Shown: piece by piece, positions 1 through 8,991 of the stretch
How positions within the stretch are numbered: position 1 is the first letter of the stretch
Layout: every line of letters begins with the position of its first letter
From: Allocoleopsis franciscana PCC 7113
Lineage (GTDB): Bacteria; Cyanobacteriota; Cyanobacteriia; Cyanobacteriales; Coleofasciculaceae
NCBI RefSeq assembly: GCF_000317515.1
Contig: NC_019738.1
Location: 5,730,001 to 5,794,000, forward strand
Direction of reading: 5' to 3'
Length of the DNA stretch: 64,000 nt
Notes under the pieces: generated by a model
Told to the model about the DNA's origin: nothing
The model's database searches: none
Seen by the model: only the letters and a program-made list of their open reading frames with translations
Program-made: the position numbers and the translations under genes

Positions 1-1
1 G

Positions 2-2644
2 GTTAAAACCATCGCTTGGTCGAATATTTCCGCAGAGTTTCCGATACCGGGTTGGGTTACCTGGGGCATTGGAGTTGATGTTACCGAACGAAAAGCGGCT
101 CTAAGTGAACGCCAACAGACGGAGGAAGCCCTGAAAAACAGTCAAGAACGGCTACTCTTAGCTCAAAAGGCGGGGAAAATTGGTACTTTTGAGTGGAACC
201 TCCAAACCCATGAACTGATATGGACACAAGAACTGGAAGCCTTGTATGGTTTAGCACCCGGTAGCTTCGGAGGTAAATATAAAGATTGGTTAAAAACAAT
301 CCACCCAGATGATCGGGCAAGAGCCAAACAGGAAGTCCGATGCATCCTGACTCAAGGCTTAGACTCTAAGATGGAATACCGCATGTTATGGCCTGACGGA
401 AGCTTACATTGGATTGCCAGCAGAGCCAGGGTTTTTAACGATGATGCCGGGAAGCCCAGGCGCATGATTGGGGTGAATATGGACATTACTGAGCGGAAAC
501 AGGCAGAAGAGGCGCTGAAGGAAAGCGAGATGCGATTCCGGGTAATGTTCAACCAAGCGGCTGTGGGCATTGCATTGGTGGCCTTAGACGGTTACTTTAT
601 TCAAGTCAATCCAGCGATGTCCAATATTACGGGGTACAGCCGCGCTGAGTTACTCCAGCTAACCGTCCAAGAAATTAGCCATCCTGATGAACAACAGTCC
701 GATGAGGCTTACTTGCAACGAGTGCTAGAGCGAGAAATTAATGGTTATTCAGTCCAGAAGCGCTTTTTCTGCAAGGATGGCTCGATCGTATGGGTGAACG
801 TCACTGTCTCGGTGGTTTGGGACTCCAATGGGTCACCGAAGTATGGGATTGGGATTATTGAGGATATTAGCGATCGCAAACATGCGGAAGCCTCACAGCA
901 ATTTCTGTTAGAAGCCAGTCGTCTGCTGGCTGCCTCCTTAGATTATGAAACCACATTGAGCAATGTCGCTCACTTAGCTATCCCCACCTTGGCGGATTGG
1001 TGTCTGGTGGACATGTTCCAAACCGATGCCTCAATCCGGCAAATCGCCATCGCTTGTACGGAACCCTCGAAACAGGCAACATTGAACGAACTGCGACGCC
1101 GCTACCCCCCTAATCCAAAAGTACAGAATCCACTGTGGCAAAGCCTCCTGAAGGGTCAATCCATCATTTATCCAGAATTGACCGAGTCCCAGATAGTGGC
1201 TATGGCTCAAGATGATGAACACTTACAATTACTGAAAAGTTTGGGGAGACGGTCGGTGATGATTGTTCCCATTCAATCTCGGCAACAGGTGCTGGGTGTG
1301 ATTTCCTTCGTCTCATCGCAATCGAAGCGTCGCTACAACCCAACTGACCTCGCTTTGGCAGAAGATATTGCCCGTCGTGCGGCGACAGCGATTGACAATG
1401 CTCGTCTCTACCGCGATAGCGAAGCGGCTCGAAACGCCGCTCAAGAGGCCAATCGAATGAAGGACGAGTTTCTCGCCATACTCTCTCACGAATTGCGATC
1501 GCCTCTCAATGCCATTCTCGGTTGGACACAGATGCTACGAACACGCAAGTTTGGTGAAGAGGCAACATCCCGTGCCTTAGAAACCATTGAGCGCAATGCT
1601 AGGGCACAAACCCAGCTCATCGAAGACCTCCTGGATGTCTCACGGATTATACGAGGAAAACTCAATCTAAGTATCTACCCCCTCAACCTAGCTTCAGTGA
1701 TTGAGGCGGCAATTAATACGGTACGCCCAGCAGCGGATGCCAAAGGCATTCAAATTGAATTTATCGCCACTTCCGGAATAAAATTCATTTCCGGCGATGC
1801 AGGCCGCTTACAGCAGGTGGTGTGGAATTTATTATCTAACGCGATTAAGTTTACCCCTCAGGGGGGGCGAGTCGAAGTTAGACTTGATAGCACCAACACT
1901 CACACTGAAATTAAAGTCACAGACACGGGAAAAGGAATTAGTCCTGATTTTCTGCCCCAAGTTTTTGATCGCTTCCGTCAGGCCGATAGTACCACTACCA
2001 GGTCTTATGGCGGGTTGGGGCTGGGGCTGGCGATTGTCCGCCATTTAATCGAACTGCATGGAGGCACGGTTCAAGCCGAAAGCCTGGGAGAAGGACAGGG
2101 AGCCACATTTACAGTACAGTTACCGCTGGTGGAATCCAGCAAGGACGTGCCACCAAGCGACCGATTCTCACCGCCGGATCAACTCACGAATGCTCCGATT
2201 TCCCCTGAACTTCGTGCCGTTAACAGTACAGCCCCTACTCCCCTCAGAGGTTTGCGGGTGCTGGTGGTGGATGATGAGGCGGATACACGCGACTTTCTCA
2301 GTACAGTACTCGAGCTCTATGGAGCACAAGTCAGGATTGCCGCCTCCGTCAGTCAAGCCATCTCAGAAATCGAGCGGTTACCCCCTGATGTTTTAGTCAG
2401 TGATGTGGGTTTGCCGGGGGAGGATGGCTACTCTCTAATTCGTAAAGTGAGAGCCTTGAAATCGGATCGAGGAGGGTTAATTCCAGCCGTTGCTGTAACC
2501 GCCTATGCTAGGGAGGAAGATGTCAAACGAGCAATTGATGCGGGTTTTCAGAGGCATATCCCTAAACCGGTTGAGTCAATGCAATTGGTGGCTGCCGTTG
2601 CCCGCCTTGCTGGACGGATAGAAGAAAACGAACGCTCAACCTAG
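2..2644 (+). CDS. Multi-PAS/GAF hybrid histidine kinase with C-terminal receiver, 5' end outside window
   Basis: The frame is open from base 2, so the N-terminus lies left of the window and the first internal ATG (242) is not the true start. Domain order over the visible 880 residues: the tail of one PAS/PAC (ending DVTERK), a PAS near 50-150, a PAS near 175-295, a GAF near 305-465, HisKA with phospho-acceptor H496 in SHELRSPLNAIL, HATPase with the N box NLLSNAIKF at about 609 and later GLGLGLAIV, then a receiver with VVDDE at 755-759 and phospho-Asp near 801. No membrane segment is visible in this part. It is a sensory phosphorelay protein whose signal is unknown. The PAS and GAF domains could bind haem, flavin, bilin or nothing. 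I see no obvious bilin cysteine motif in the GAF. Confidence 0.95.
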   Translation, partial: VKTIAWSNISAEFPIPGWVTWGIGVDVTERKAALSERQQTEEALKNSQERLLLAQKAGKIGTFEWNLQTHELIWTQELEALYGLAPGSFGGKYKDWLKTIHPDDRARAKQEVRCILTQGLDSKMEYRMLWPDGSLHWIASRARVFNDDAGKPRRMIGVNMDITERKQAEEALKESEMRFRVMFNQAAVGIALVALDGYFIQVNPAMSNITGYSRAELLQLTVQEISHPDEQQSDEAYLQRVLEREINGYSVQKRFFCKDGSIVWVNVTVSVVWDSNGSPKYGIGIIEDISDRKHAEASQQFLLEASRLLAASLDYETTLSNVAHLAIPTLADWCLVDMFQTDASIRQIAIACTEPSKQATLNELRRRYPPNPKVQNPLWQSLLKGQSIIYPELTESQIVAMAQDDEHLQLLKSLGRRSVMIVPIQSRQQVLGVISFVSSQSKRRYNPTDLALAEDIARRAATAIDNARLYRDSEAARNAAQEANRMKDEFLAILSHELRSPLNAILGWTQMLRTRKFGEEATSRALETIERNARAQTQLIEDLLDVSRIIRGKLNLSIYPLNLASVIEAAINTVRPAADAKGIQIEFIATSGIKFISGDAGRLQQVVWNLLSNAIKFTPQGGRVEVRLDSTNTHTEIKVTDTGKGISPDFLPQVFDRFRQADSTTTRSYGGLGLGLAIVRHLIELHGGTVQAESLGEGQGATFTVQLPLVESSKDVPPSDRFSPPDQLTNAPISPELRAVNSTAPTPLRGLRVLVVDDEADTRDFLSTVLELYGAQVRIAASVSQAISEIERLPPDVLVSDVGLPGEDGYSLIRKVRALKSDRGGLIPAVAVTAYAREEDVKRAIDAGFQRHIPKPVESMQLVAAVARLAGRIEENERST

Positions 2645-2696
2645 TAGAGCGTCAAGGTAGATATGAGGGGAGGAGTGGGGCTTCTTGCGATTTAAG

Positions 2697-3950
2697 CTAA
2701 ATAACGTCCTGTAACACATTGCGCGTGTTGTGCCACGCCCAAATACCTGCCGCAGCAACCACAACACTCATACCGATTAGCACCGTTCTGAGACCTAAGC
2801 TATCCGTTAACGGCCCTGCAATGGCCAGGGGAAGGCTCAGGGCAATATTCACCACATTATTTTGAAATCCAAAGATTTTGCCCCGCATGGTCTCTTCTGT
2901 AGACGTGTGAATCACTGTTTGCATCGGTACACCAATCAAGGAGGCAGCTAAACCCAATAACGCACTCAGTCCCAATCCCAACCAGATATATTGAGTAAAG
3001 GTAAAGACAGCTAAAACAAAAGCCATACTGAGAAAACCGACTAAGGGCAAAGGCTTATGATGGAAGCGATCGCCCCAGTGTCCTAATACTCCAGCTCCGA
3101 AAACGACGCCAATTCCAGCAGCGGCTAAGAGAAAGCCAAATTGAGTTGATTTGAGGCCAATTCGTTCAGCTAAATTAAACGCCAGTACCGTTAAGGCAGC
3201 AAACACCGAGTATAGAATCGTTAGCTGCATCATTGCATTCTTAACCTGGCGATTTTTCCACAAATAGCGCAGACCTTCTCGAAAATCATGCCAGGGATGT
3301 ATGGCTAACGTATTAGAGTTAATATGCTTCTCTTGTATTTTGATGAAGATGCTGCTCAAGCCAGCAACCAGGTATGAAATTGAGACAAAAACGGTTTGAC
3401 CGTTTTCCCCTGCCCAATTTTTGACCAAATACAAAACCGGCTCTCCAATTGCAAAACCGACAATCAGAGAACCCATCATTGTGGTAGTAAATAGCGCATT
3501 GGCTGACATTAAATTTTCAGGTCGTACCAAAAGGGGAATTGCTGCCTGTTCAGCCGGGGCAGAGAATTGCGCCATACTAGAGAGCAAAAACGTAATCACC
3601 AACAGGAGTACAAACTGCTTTGGCAATAATAGAATTAAGAGCATCAGCACCGCACGAACTACATCAGCGCCAATGAGCAATTGCTTCTTAGGCACGCGGT
3701 CTACAAAAATTCCAGCCGCAGAGCCAAAGAACATTGCGGGTAGCGTAAAAGCTACCATCAAGGCGGAGCGCATGGAATTTTCCAAAGCTGGCGGCGACTG
3801 GTAATAATCGAGCAGAGAAATTAACAAAACGAAGCAGACTTTATCTGATACTTGGGACAACAATTGCCCAAACCACATCACCATAAAGGGTCGGTTCTTC
3901 AGCAGGGCACGAAATCCGCTCGTCCTCGCCGGAGGTTCAGCTGGAAACAT
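2697..3950 (-). CDS. MFS transporter (putative exporter)
   Basis: A 417-residue polytopic protein with about twelve hydrophobic segments. The N-terminal region has the MFS pattern RPFMVMWFGQLLSQVSDK, and FVDRVPKK lies in the loop after helix 2 where the family has its conserved basic motif. It resembles the MFS_3/enterobactin-exporter type that moves small molecules out of the cytoplasm. The substrate cannot be told. The gene converges on the upstream histidine kinase and has no same-strand partner within 470 bp, so it is probably monocistronic. Confidence 0.85.
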   Translation of the reverse strand: MFPAEPPARTSGFRALLKNRPFMVMWFGQLLSQVSDKVCFVLLISLLDYYQSPPALENSMRSALMVAFTLPAMFFGSAAGIFVDRVPKKQLLIGADVVRAVLMLLILLLPKQFVLLLVITFLLSSMAQFSAPAEQAAIPLLVRPENLMSANALFTTTMMGSLIVGFAIGEPVLYLVKNWAGENGQTVFVSISYLVAGLSSIFIKIQEKHINSNTLAIHPWHDFREGLRYLWKNRQVKNAMMQLTILYSVFAALTVLAFNLAERIGLKSTQFGFLLAAAGIGVVFGAGVLGHWGDRFHHKPLPLVGFLSMAFVLAVFTFTQYIWLGLGLSALLGLAASLIGVPMQTVIHTSTEETMRGKIFGFQNNVVNIALSLPLAIAGPLTDSLGLRTVLIGMSVVVAAAGIWAWHNTRNVLQDVI

Positions 3951-4423
3951 AGCAATAGTTCGGTCGGCTATTGATTTCTTTACTTAGTGTGTGCTATTAA
4001 AATGCACTGGTGCTAGTCTAGCAGCCAATTTTTTTTGTGGGCTAGTACAGGGAACAGGTGTAAATTTTATAATCTAACTTAATTAAGACTTAAACAAAAA
4101 ACCTAGAGCGGGTGTGAGTACTCGTCAACCACTAATTTTTACCTCTGGGGGCGATATCTGCCAAGAACAAGTTAGCAAGAAATTGAAGTTCAAAACGTTT
4201 TTGATTGATATGCCGCTTGCTCAATTGTCACATAGATTCTTGTTGAGAATCCCTTGTAATTGACTACACCACAAAACTTAACTCCCTGTAGGTGGAAATC
4301 GCTTTCCCCAGACTCCTGAAGTGCCCCTCAGCAAATGTAGTACTGGCTTAAAATTTTGGGAAGAGGCAAGATTTACTATGAACAATTCTATCTTTGGGCG
4401 GTTGGTTTTGCCCTAAGGTTAGG
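3951..4423. other. Intergenic stretch without a recognisable gene
   Basis: This 473-bp stretch lies between the start of the MFS gene and the end of the broken peptidase gene. It is AT-rich at 4020-4110 and has no reading frame with coding character, tRNA-like fold or strong hairpin that I could see. The leftward promoter of the MFS gene must lie near 3960-4020. Confidence 0.5.
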
Positions 4424-4778
4424 TTATGGGTCTTGGGCAATCCAACCTTGAGATGAATAATAGTAACGAACTTCAAAAGGTAGATGCAATTTTGTGGTGT
4501 CAGGGCGTCCGGTAGTTCCAACAGTTCCCAGTTTAGCGCCTACCTTCACCGACTGACCCGTCCTGACCCACACCTGGTTTCCGATGAGCATAGCGAGTTT
4601 GTCGTCCACCTTGGTGATTCACAACCACCAAATTGCCATAACCGCCCTGTTTTCCGGCGAAGGCTATCGTTCCCGCCTCAACAGACAGTACAGGAGTACC
4701 AAGATTAGCCATATATCTTGCTCTGGTTTTGAGGATTGTTATACCGGTTCTTACCAAAGGACTATAGAATTGAGCCAA
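4424..4778 (-). pseudogene. Frameshifted M23 (LytM-type) metallopeptidase remnant
   Basis: Two overlapping frames together give an M23 fold. The first has GTPVLSVEAGTIAFAG, GGYGNLVVVNHQGG and TRYAH. The second continues with WVRTGQSVKVGAKLGTVG and ends in HLPFEVR. The switch between frames near 4590-4605 needs a one-base shift. The family's HLHFEVR is here HLPFEVR, so one zinc or catalytic histidine is lost. The N-terminal signal and linker expected of a cell-wall endopeptidase are missing. In their place the frame opens with ITILKTRARY, the C-terminal motif of the small protein encoded at 5815-6159. This looks like a dead, recombined fragment. Confidence 0.75.
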
Positions 4779-4807
4779 GTCTACAAACGCAATGAGCGAT
4801 TAAAGCG

Positions 4808-5350
4808 ATGAAGACGCTAGCCAAATGGTCTGTGGATGACTATCACCGCATGATCGAAGCGGGGATTTTGCGCGATCGCCGTGTGGAGTTGCTAGCGGGT
4901 GAAGTTGTTGAAATGAGTCCAGAAACCCCGATTCATTACAATACGGCGAAGCGAGGCGCGAGATACCTGGAGGAGTTGCTGGCGGGAAAAGCCGATGTTC
5001 GTTTCAATGGGCCGATTACACTACCCGACTCCGAACCCGAACCGGATATTGCCATTGTTCGACTGCCAGAGTCTGCATACAACGATCGCCATCCTGGACG
5101 TGATGATATCTTTTGGGTCATAGAGGTGGCTAAGACCAGCCTGAAAAAAGACTTAGACCTTAAAACTTCTATCTACGCATCTGCTGAAATTCAAGAGTAT
5201 TGGATATTGGATTTATCTGCTAGGCGAATGATTGTCTTGCGAGAGCCTCAGAATGGTCAGTACGCTACACAACAGGTTATTCGTGAAGGGGCAATCGCGC
5301 CGTTAGCCTTTCCAGATATTCAGGTATTGGTTGAGAGACTTTTGGCTTGA
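4808..5350 (+). CDS. Uma2 family (DUF820) putative endonuclease
   Basis: A 180-residue protein with the Uma2/DUF820 layout: an N-terminal YHRMIEAGI..RRVELLAGEVVEM block, then PEPDIAIVR, and FWVIEVAKTSLKKDLDLK carrying the E-x-K-like element of the PD-(D/E)XK fold, then EYWILDL. The family is greatly expanded in cyanobacteria and has a restriction-endonuclease-like fold. Its cellular function is not established. The ATG at 4808 fits the usual N-terminus. It is one of four Uma2 genes in this window. Confidence 0.88.
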   Translation: MKTLAKWSVDDYHRMIEAGILRDRRVELLAGEVVEMSPETPIHYNTAKRGARYLEELLAGKADVRFNGPITLPDSEPEPDIAIVRLPESAYNDRHPGRDDIFWVIEVAKTSLKKDLDLKTSIYASAEIQEYWILDLSARRMIVLREPQNGQYATQQVIREGAIAPLAFPDIQVLVERLLA

Positions 5351-5389
5351 GTGCGATCGCAATTCTCTCTCAACACAGCACTTCTTCGC

Positions 5390-5818
5390 TCACTCAAATT
5401 TTGGTGGATGTTCCCCTACCTTCACCCACATCTGACGCACCCGAATCAACTGGGGATGATTCATTTTCAATGCAGCAATTGTTGCTCGACCAATAGATGT
5501 CAATCCTACTAATTCTGTCCCATCCTCACTCCACGTAAAATGCTCCTCTCACACTTGGCGATGGGGATGAAACAAAGGAACTGTCTGTTGGGTAGTAGGG
5601 TCTAACGCTGTTTGGAGTGTGGCTTTGTAGCGATTACAGGTAGGACAGGAAAGACAGACATTCTCGAATATTGTCTCTCCACCAGCCGAACGAGGGAGAA
5701 TGTGTTCAAACTCAAAAATTGCAACTGTCAGAGCTTCAGCCGTGCGGCAATAGGCGCAGCAATTTCTAAAATGGGTACGAACTTGTCGCTGTAACTCAGC
5801 AGGAATATAAGCGCTCAC
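5390..5818 (-). pseudogene. HNH endonuclease gene interrupted by an in-frame TGA
   Basis: The first 89 codons encode an HNH nuclease with CAYC, EHILPRSAGG, then FENVCLSCPTCNRYK, the two CxxC pairs flanking the active site. A TGA at 5549-5551 stops translation after HPHRQV, but the same frame stays open for 52 more codons to a TGA at 5390-5392. That extension reads EEHFTWSEDGTELVGLTSIGRATI, then ALKMNHPQLIRVRQMW, which is the usual C-terminal part of this cyanobacterial HNH family. A single TGG-to-TGA change would explain it. The truncated product keeps all HNH residues and might still be active. It overlaps the upstream small gene by 4 bp (ATGA), so the two were translationally coupled. Confidence 0.75.
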
Positions 5819-6159
5819 GCCACCGTTGCCAATGTTTCTAGACAGTGCAGAGTATATCTGGCTCTGGTTTTGAGGATTGTCAATTGATCGACTTGTGCTA
5901 AGAGACGCTCTAGATTGGCAATTTCGTCGGCACAGAGTTGAGATTCTGCATTCTGAACTAGCAAATCGTTCAATTGATTTTGTGCGGTGGGAGCTAGCTT
6001 ACTATCGGCTAACGCTTGCAGCTCATCTCGGCTTAAGCCAATTAAGCACTCGTCATCTAGAGCTAATGGGTTTGCTAGTCGATTGTAGGCTTCCAAATCT
6101 AACAAGACGCCAACTCGCTCCCCCTGCTCGTTGGTAACATAACGCACTTGCTCAGACAT
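5815..6159 (-). CDS. Small antitoxin-like protein preceding the HNH gene
   Basis: A 114-residue acidic, mostly helical protein. The N-terminus VRYVTNEQGERVGVLLDLEAY resembles the opening of Phd/YefM-type antitoxins, and the C-terminal part is leucine-rich helix ending TILKTRARYTL. I recognise it as a recurrent cyanobacterial small protein found beside HNH genes, but I know of no demonstrated function. The 4-bp overlap with the HNH gene and its order first in the pair are what a toxin-antitoxin or regulator-nuclease operon would show. That role is inference. Confidence 0.75.
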   Translation of the reverse strand: MSEQVRYVTNEQGERVGVLLDLEAYNRLANPLALDDECLIGLSRDELQALADSKLAPTAQNQLNDLLVQNAESQLCADEIANLERLLAQVDQLTILKTRARYTLHCLETLATVA

Positions 6160-6366
6160 GGGTTTTCTCTCTCAAGCCTTTGGGTTGATCGTAGCTTATG
6201 GGAGTGAGAGCGATCAGCTTCGCTGGTGCCGAGGGCAATCGCTATCTACTTCAGCATCCTCACGCTTGCAGTTTATGAACGATGCTTTGCGTACAGCTTT
6301 TGCATTGGATAAAATAGTAGCGTACTAAGGCTTACTACTGAAAAATTTAACAATTAGAGAAATATA

Positions 6367-6558
6367 ATGGAAAACAAGATTATTATTGAACAACCTTTGA
6401 CCGTCAATAAATTAAAAACCATTTTAGAGAAATTACCAGACAACGCAAAAATCTATTTAGATGTTAATTATGCCAATACTGACGGATTTAATATTACGGC
6501 TATCATTTATAACAATGGTGAATGGGTAGAATTTGTAACAGATGCTGTCTTAAAATAG
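6367..6558 (+). CDS. Small hypothetical protein, 63 aa
   Basis: The frame encodes an acidic, AT-rich 63-residue protein containing KLKTILEKLPDNAKIYLDVN and NNGEWVEFVTDAV. The pattern (helix, then alternating hydrophobic strands) looks like a real small globular domain, not noise. A weak AGAGAAA precedes the ATG. The family is not recognised. Base composition is lower in GC than its neighbours, which may indicate acquisition. Confidence 0.5.
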   Translation: MENKIIIEQPLTVNKLKTILEKLPDNAKIYLDVNYANTDGFNITAIIYNNGEWVEFVTDAVLK

Positions 6559-6613
6559 TTCGCTCACCCGTTGCTCTAGGTTAGATTGACGCAGTAACAC
6601 TGACGCTGTAGAA

Positions 6614-7459
6614 CTATGGAAGCCAGTCTATATAGCCTTTGCGCCCCATAGACCACGCCTTTTTAATATTCGCAAGCTCTCTTGAAATGTATTCTTGATC
6701 GCTCGCAGCTAGAGGACCGATATATCCTGTATAAGACGCCCAGGTCTCAAAGCGGAATCTAACACCATCAAGGTTAGCGGAACCAACATAATTCTTGGAA
6801 ATGTAAACTGTACCGTCACCGTCTACACGAAGTTGATTCCGGACTCGGTCATCGGACTCTGAATACAGAACTGCACAAGTCTCTGCATTCAAATCATCAA
6901 TATGATATCTAGGATATGAATAAGTAAAAAGATGCGCTAAATCATCACCAATCGTCAGTGTAGTATAAGCCTCATTCTGAAGATCAATAGGCGCATCTCC
7001 TTTCACTGAAACAAGTAAAATTCGGGTCTTGCGACGTAGTCTATGTAAGGTAGGAATATAGTCTCGATCAGCGGACGCAAGAATAACTGCATCCGAATGG
7101 CTTGCATAGTCCTCAATTTTTCCGGCAATTGTTGTGTCAACTCCTTTCTCTGAAGAACCGGGAATACTCACTACATCTACAAACACTCCAATCTCCGCTC
7201 TGAATCGATTAAGCATTGAATCCTGATGTTCTTGAGCAAATTTCCTTGAACCTGAACCGAATTTCTTTGGAGAACAAACAAACTCAGCGCTTATGCATGG
7301 TGAAATCGGGTCTGGTAGCTCTGCCAGTTGAATATTTAAATAGTCAATGAGTCCTCGTAGTGAAAGTTGCCTTGAAAGATGTACAGGAACGATTCCTAGA
7401 TCAAGAAGGCGATTAATGAAGTTAGGTCCATCAACAATTAGAGGAGTATTTATTGTCAT
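6614..7459 (-). CDS. NYN (PIN-like) domain ribonuclease-type protein
   Basis: A 281-residue protein starting TINTPLIVDGPNF, with the first catalytic Asp of the NYN fold. It continues with KGVDTTIAGKIEDYA and SDAVILASADRDY, which carry the further acidic residues of the fold used to hold metal. NYN/DUF88 proteins are PIN-like RNases or nucleotide-binding proteins. The C-terminal 90 residues (after LAHLFTYSYPRYH) are not recognised. The substrate is unknown. It sits among small nuclease and hypothetical genes, consistent with an accessory or defence neighbourhood. Confidence 0.8.
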   Translation of the reverse strand: MTINTPLIVDGPNFINRLLDLGIVPVHLSRQLSLRGLIDYLNIQLAELPDPISPCISAEFVCSPKKFGSGSRKFAQEHQDSMLNRFRAEIGVFVDVVSIPGSSEKGVDTTIAGKIEDYASHSDAVILASADRDYIPTLHRLRRKTRILLVSVKGDAPIDLQNEAYTTLTIGDDLAHLFTYSYPRYHIDDLNAETCAVLYSESDDRVRNQLRVDGDGTVYISKNYVGSANLDGVRFRFETWASYTGYIGPLAASDQEYISRELANIKKAWSMGRKGYIDWLP

Positions 7460-7501
7460 CAGTATCTCTACTCTACAGCTACAGATAGATTCTATATCGA
7501 A

Positions 7502-7873
7502 TCAAAATTTACCCTCTTGCAAAACGCCAATCTTGGGTAACTCCTTCCACTCCGGCTCAATGGGTGAATAGCGGCAATAGCACACAACAATCTCATCATA
7601 CTCAGCCGAGTCAACCGACTTGAACCACTCAACCCGACTCACTTCCCAGTCAGACCAACGCACATGAGTGCTAGCATCCGGGAAGTTTGGATCGACGGAC
7701 TCTTCAAAGCGGGCAAACTCACGCGGACGATAGCCTGGTTCTGGCAGTGCCTTATCAGAGCAATCCAAATACTCAGCCAGCATCCGGGTTAAGTGTCCAG
7801 CAGGTTGCAACTTGCGCTCCTTCCACCCCTTCGATGAAGCTGATTCAGTTTTGAAGACAATCCATCTCTTCAC
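7502..7873 (-). CDS. Hypothetical protein, 123 aa
   Basis: A tryptophan-rich, acidic protein of unknown family (THVRWSDWEVSRVEWFK; CRYSPIEPEWKELPK). It begins 3 bp after the end of the 71-residue gene on the same strand, so the two are very likely co-transcribed and perhaps coupled. No signal peptide or membrane segment is visible. I do not recognise a function. Confidence 0.6.
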   Translation of the reverse strand: MKRWIVFKTESASSKGWKERKLQPAGHLTRMLAEYLDCSDKALPEPGYRPREFARFEESVDPNFPDASTHVRWSDWEVSRVEWFKSVDSAEYDEIVVCYCRYSPIEPEWKELPKIGVLQEGKF

Positions 7874-7876
7874 AAG

Positions 7877-8092
7877 TTATTCCTCCCTCTCGTGTTTGGG
7901 TTCATAGGGGCTAGGTGGGAACTCGGTTTCGCCCTCAAAAACACAATCAACCTCAAGCATTGAATCGCCAGTTTCCTCAATCCTGACAAGGTTCCAGCCG
8001 TACTTATCAGCCATGTCCTCACACTTGTCTGGGTCAGTTGCGCCATGCCGTGAGACGTTCTCATCCGGGTCGTACCGTGGGCTTCTGGTCAT
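7877..8092 (-). CDS. Hypothetical protein, 71 aa, upstream partner of the 123-aa gene
   Basis: A small, strongly charged protein (DPDKCEDMADKYGWNLVRIE, then VDCVFEGETEFP) that precedes the 123-residue gene by 3 bp. The predicted helix-then-strand pattern suggests a compact fold. The family is not recognised. A second overlapping frame on the same strand (7870-8064) has no such pattern, so I chose this one. Confidence 0.55.
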   Translation of the reverse strand: MTRSPRYDPDENVSRHGATDPDKCEDMADKYGWNLVRIEETGDSMLEVDCVFEGETEFPPSPYEPKHEREE

Positions 8093-8237
8093 TGGTCATT
8101 TGCAATCGGTGAGATGTATGCATTTTTATGAACTCTCGTTAATCTTCTCCAGCCCCGTCTGAGGAAGTCAGATACTCCTAGAAGGTTAGTTTCTGAGTTG
8201 TTACCATCATAGCGATCGCCTTATAATATCGGTCAGT

Positions 8238-8918
8238 TTACTCAGGCAACTCCCCAAAACGTTCTCGATAACGAGCGAGCATTGCTTCTGCTTGTTCTGC
8301 TCTCTCCTCGGCTTGCTGTCGAGCCTTAACTTCTGCTTGAAGTGCCTCCACCAACTCATCGGGAATTAACAACTTTTCCCCCGTATCTTCCCGATAAAAC
8401 CCAATCAGTTCTCCTTCCACAGCTAAGCGCAACTGCAACGGTTCACTTCGGCTATCTGTAATTAATTCATAGCTCTCTCCCCGGAGTCGATATCCCTGCA
8501 ATCGCTCTTCTATCCACTCCCCTTTGGGGTCAAATAACCAATATTCCTGAACCTCTAACTGCTCATACAATGTTTTTTTAAACCCTGTATCTTGGGCTTG
8601 AGTTCCTCCAGAAGTCATCTCAAAAATAACAACTGGAACCTGACCTTCTTCCCAAATTTTATAGTTGTCCCGTCCTCCCGGCTCCACATCAAAAATCACC
8701 ATCACATCAGGAGCGACTCGCAACTTAGGAAAACCTTGAGCATAGTACAAAAATTGATTCCCTAAAACCGTTGCCTGACGGCCTTTTAGATATTGCCTCA
8801 ACACTTCCAATGTTGTGAGTAGAGCATAGAGATGAGTATAAGTTTCTGCCACCGGTTCACCATCAGCACTGGGATAGAACGGTTGGGATTGTTTGGCTGT
8901 AGGAGTAAGAGCCGTCAT
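8238..8918 (-). CDS. Uma2 family (DUF820) putative endonuclease with coiled-coil tail
   Basis: A 226-residue protein with the Uma2 core: RVAPDVMVIFDV, VPVVIFEMTSGGTQ, then YEQLEVQEYWLFDP. Usual positions hold the acidic PD and E residues of the PD-(D/E)XK-like fold. The last 45 residues (ELVEALQAEVKARQQAEERA and on) form a charged coiled coil, common in this subfamily and probably for oligomerisation. The function is unproven. Confidence 0.88.
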   Translation of the reverse strand: MTALTPTAKQSQPFYPSADGEPVAETYTHLYALLTTLEVLRQYLKGRQATVLGNQFLYYAQGFPKLRVAPDVMVIFDVEPGGRDNYKIWEEGQVPVVIFEMTSGGTQAQDTGFKKTLYEQLEVQEYWLFDPKGEWIEERLQGYRLRGESYELITDSRSEPLQLRLAVEGELIGFYREDTGEKLLIPDELVEALQAEVKARQQAEERAEQAEAMLARYRERFGELPE

Positions 8919-8991
8919 ATTCGCTTTCTTCCCGCTTTACTGTTCATTATGTCAGCTCTCCTACAACCAGAGACTTGAATGTTCGCAACAC

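Noticed and set aside
1797-2396. Plus- and minus-strand frames overlapping the histidine kinase
   Set aside because: They overlap strong HATPase and receiver motifs in another frame and show no pattern of their own.
3421-3804. 127-codon plus-strand frame inside the MFS gene
   Set aside because: It is antisense to a clear membrane protein and has no family pattern.
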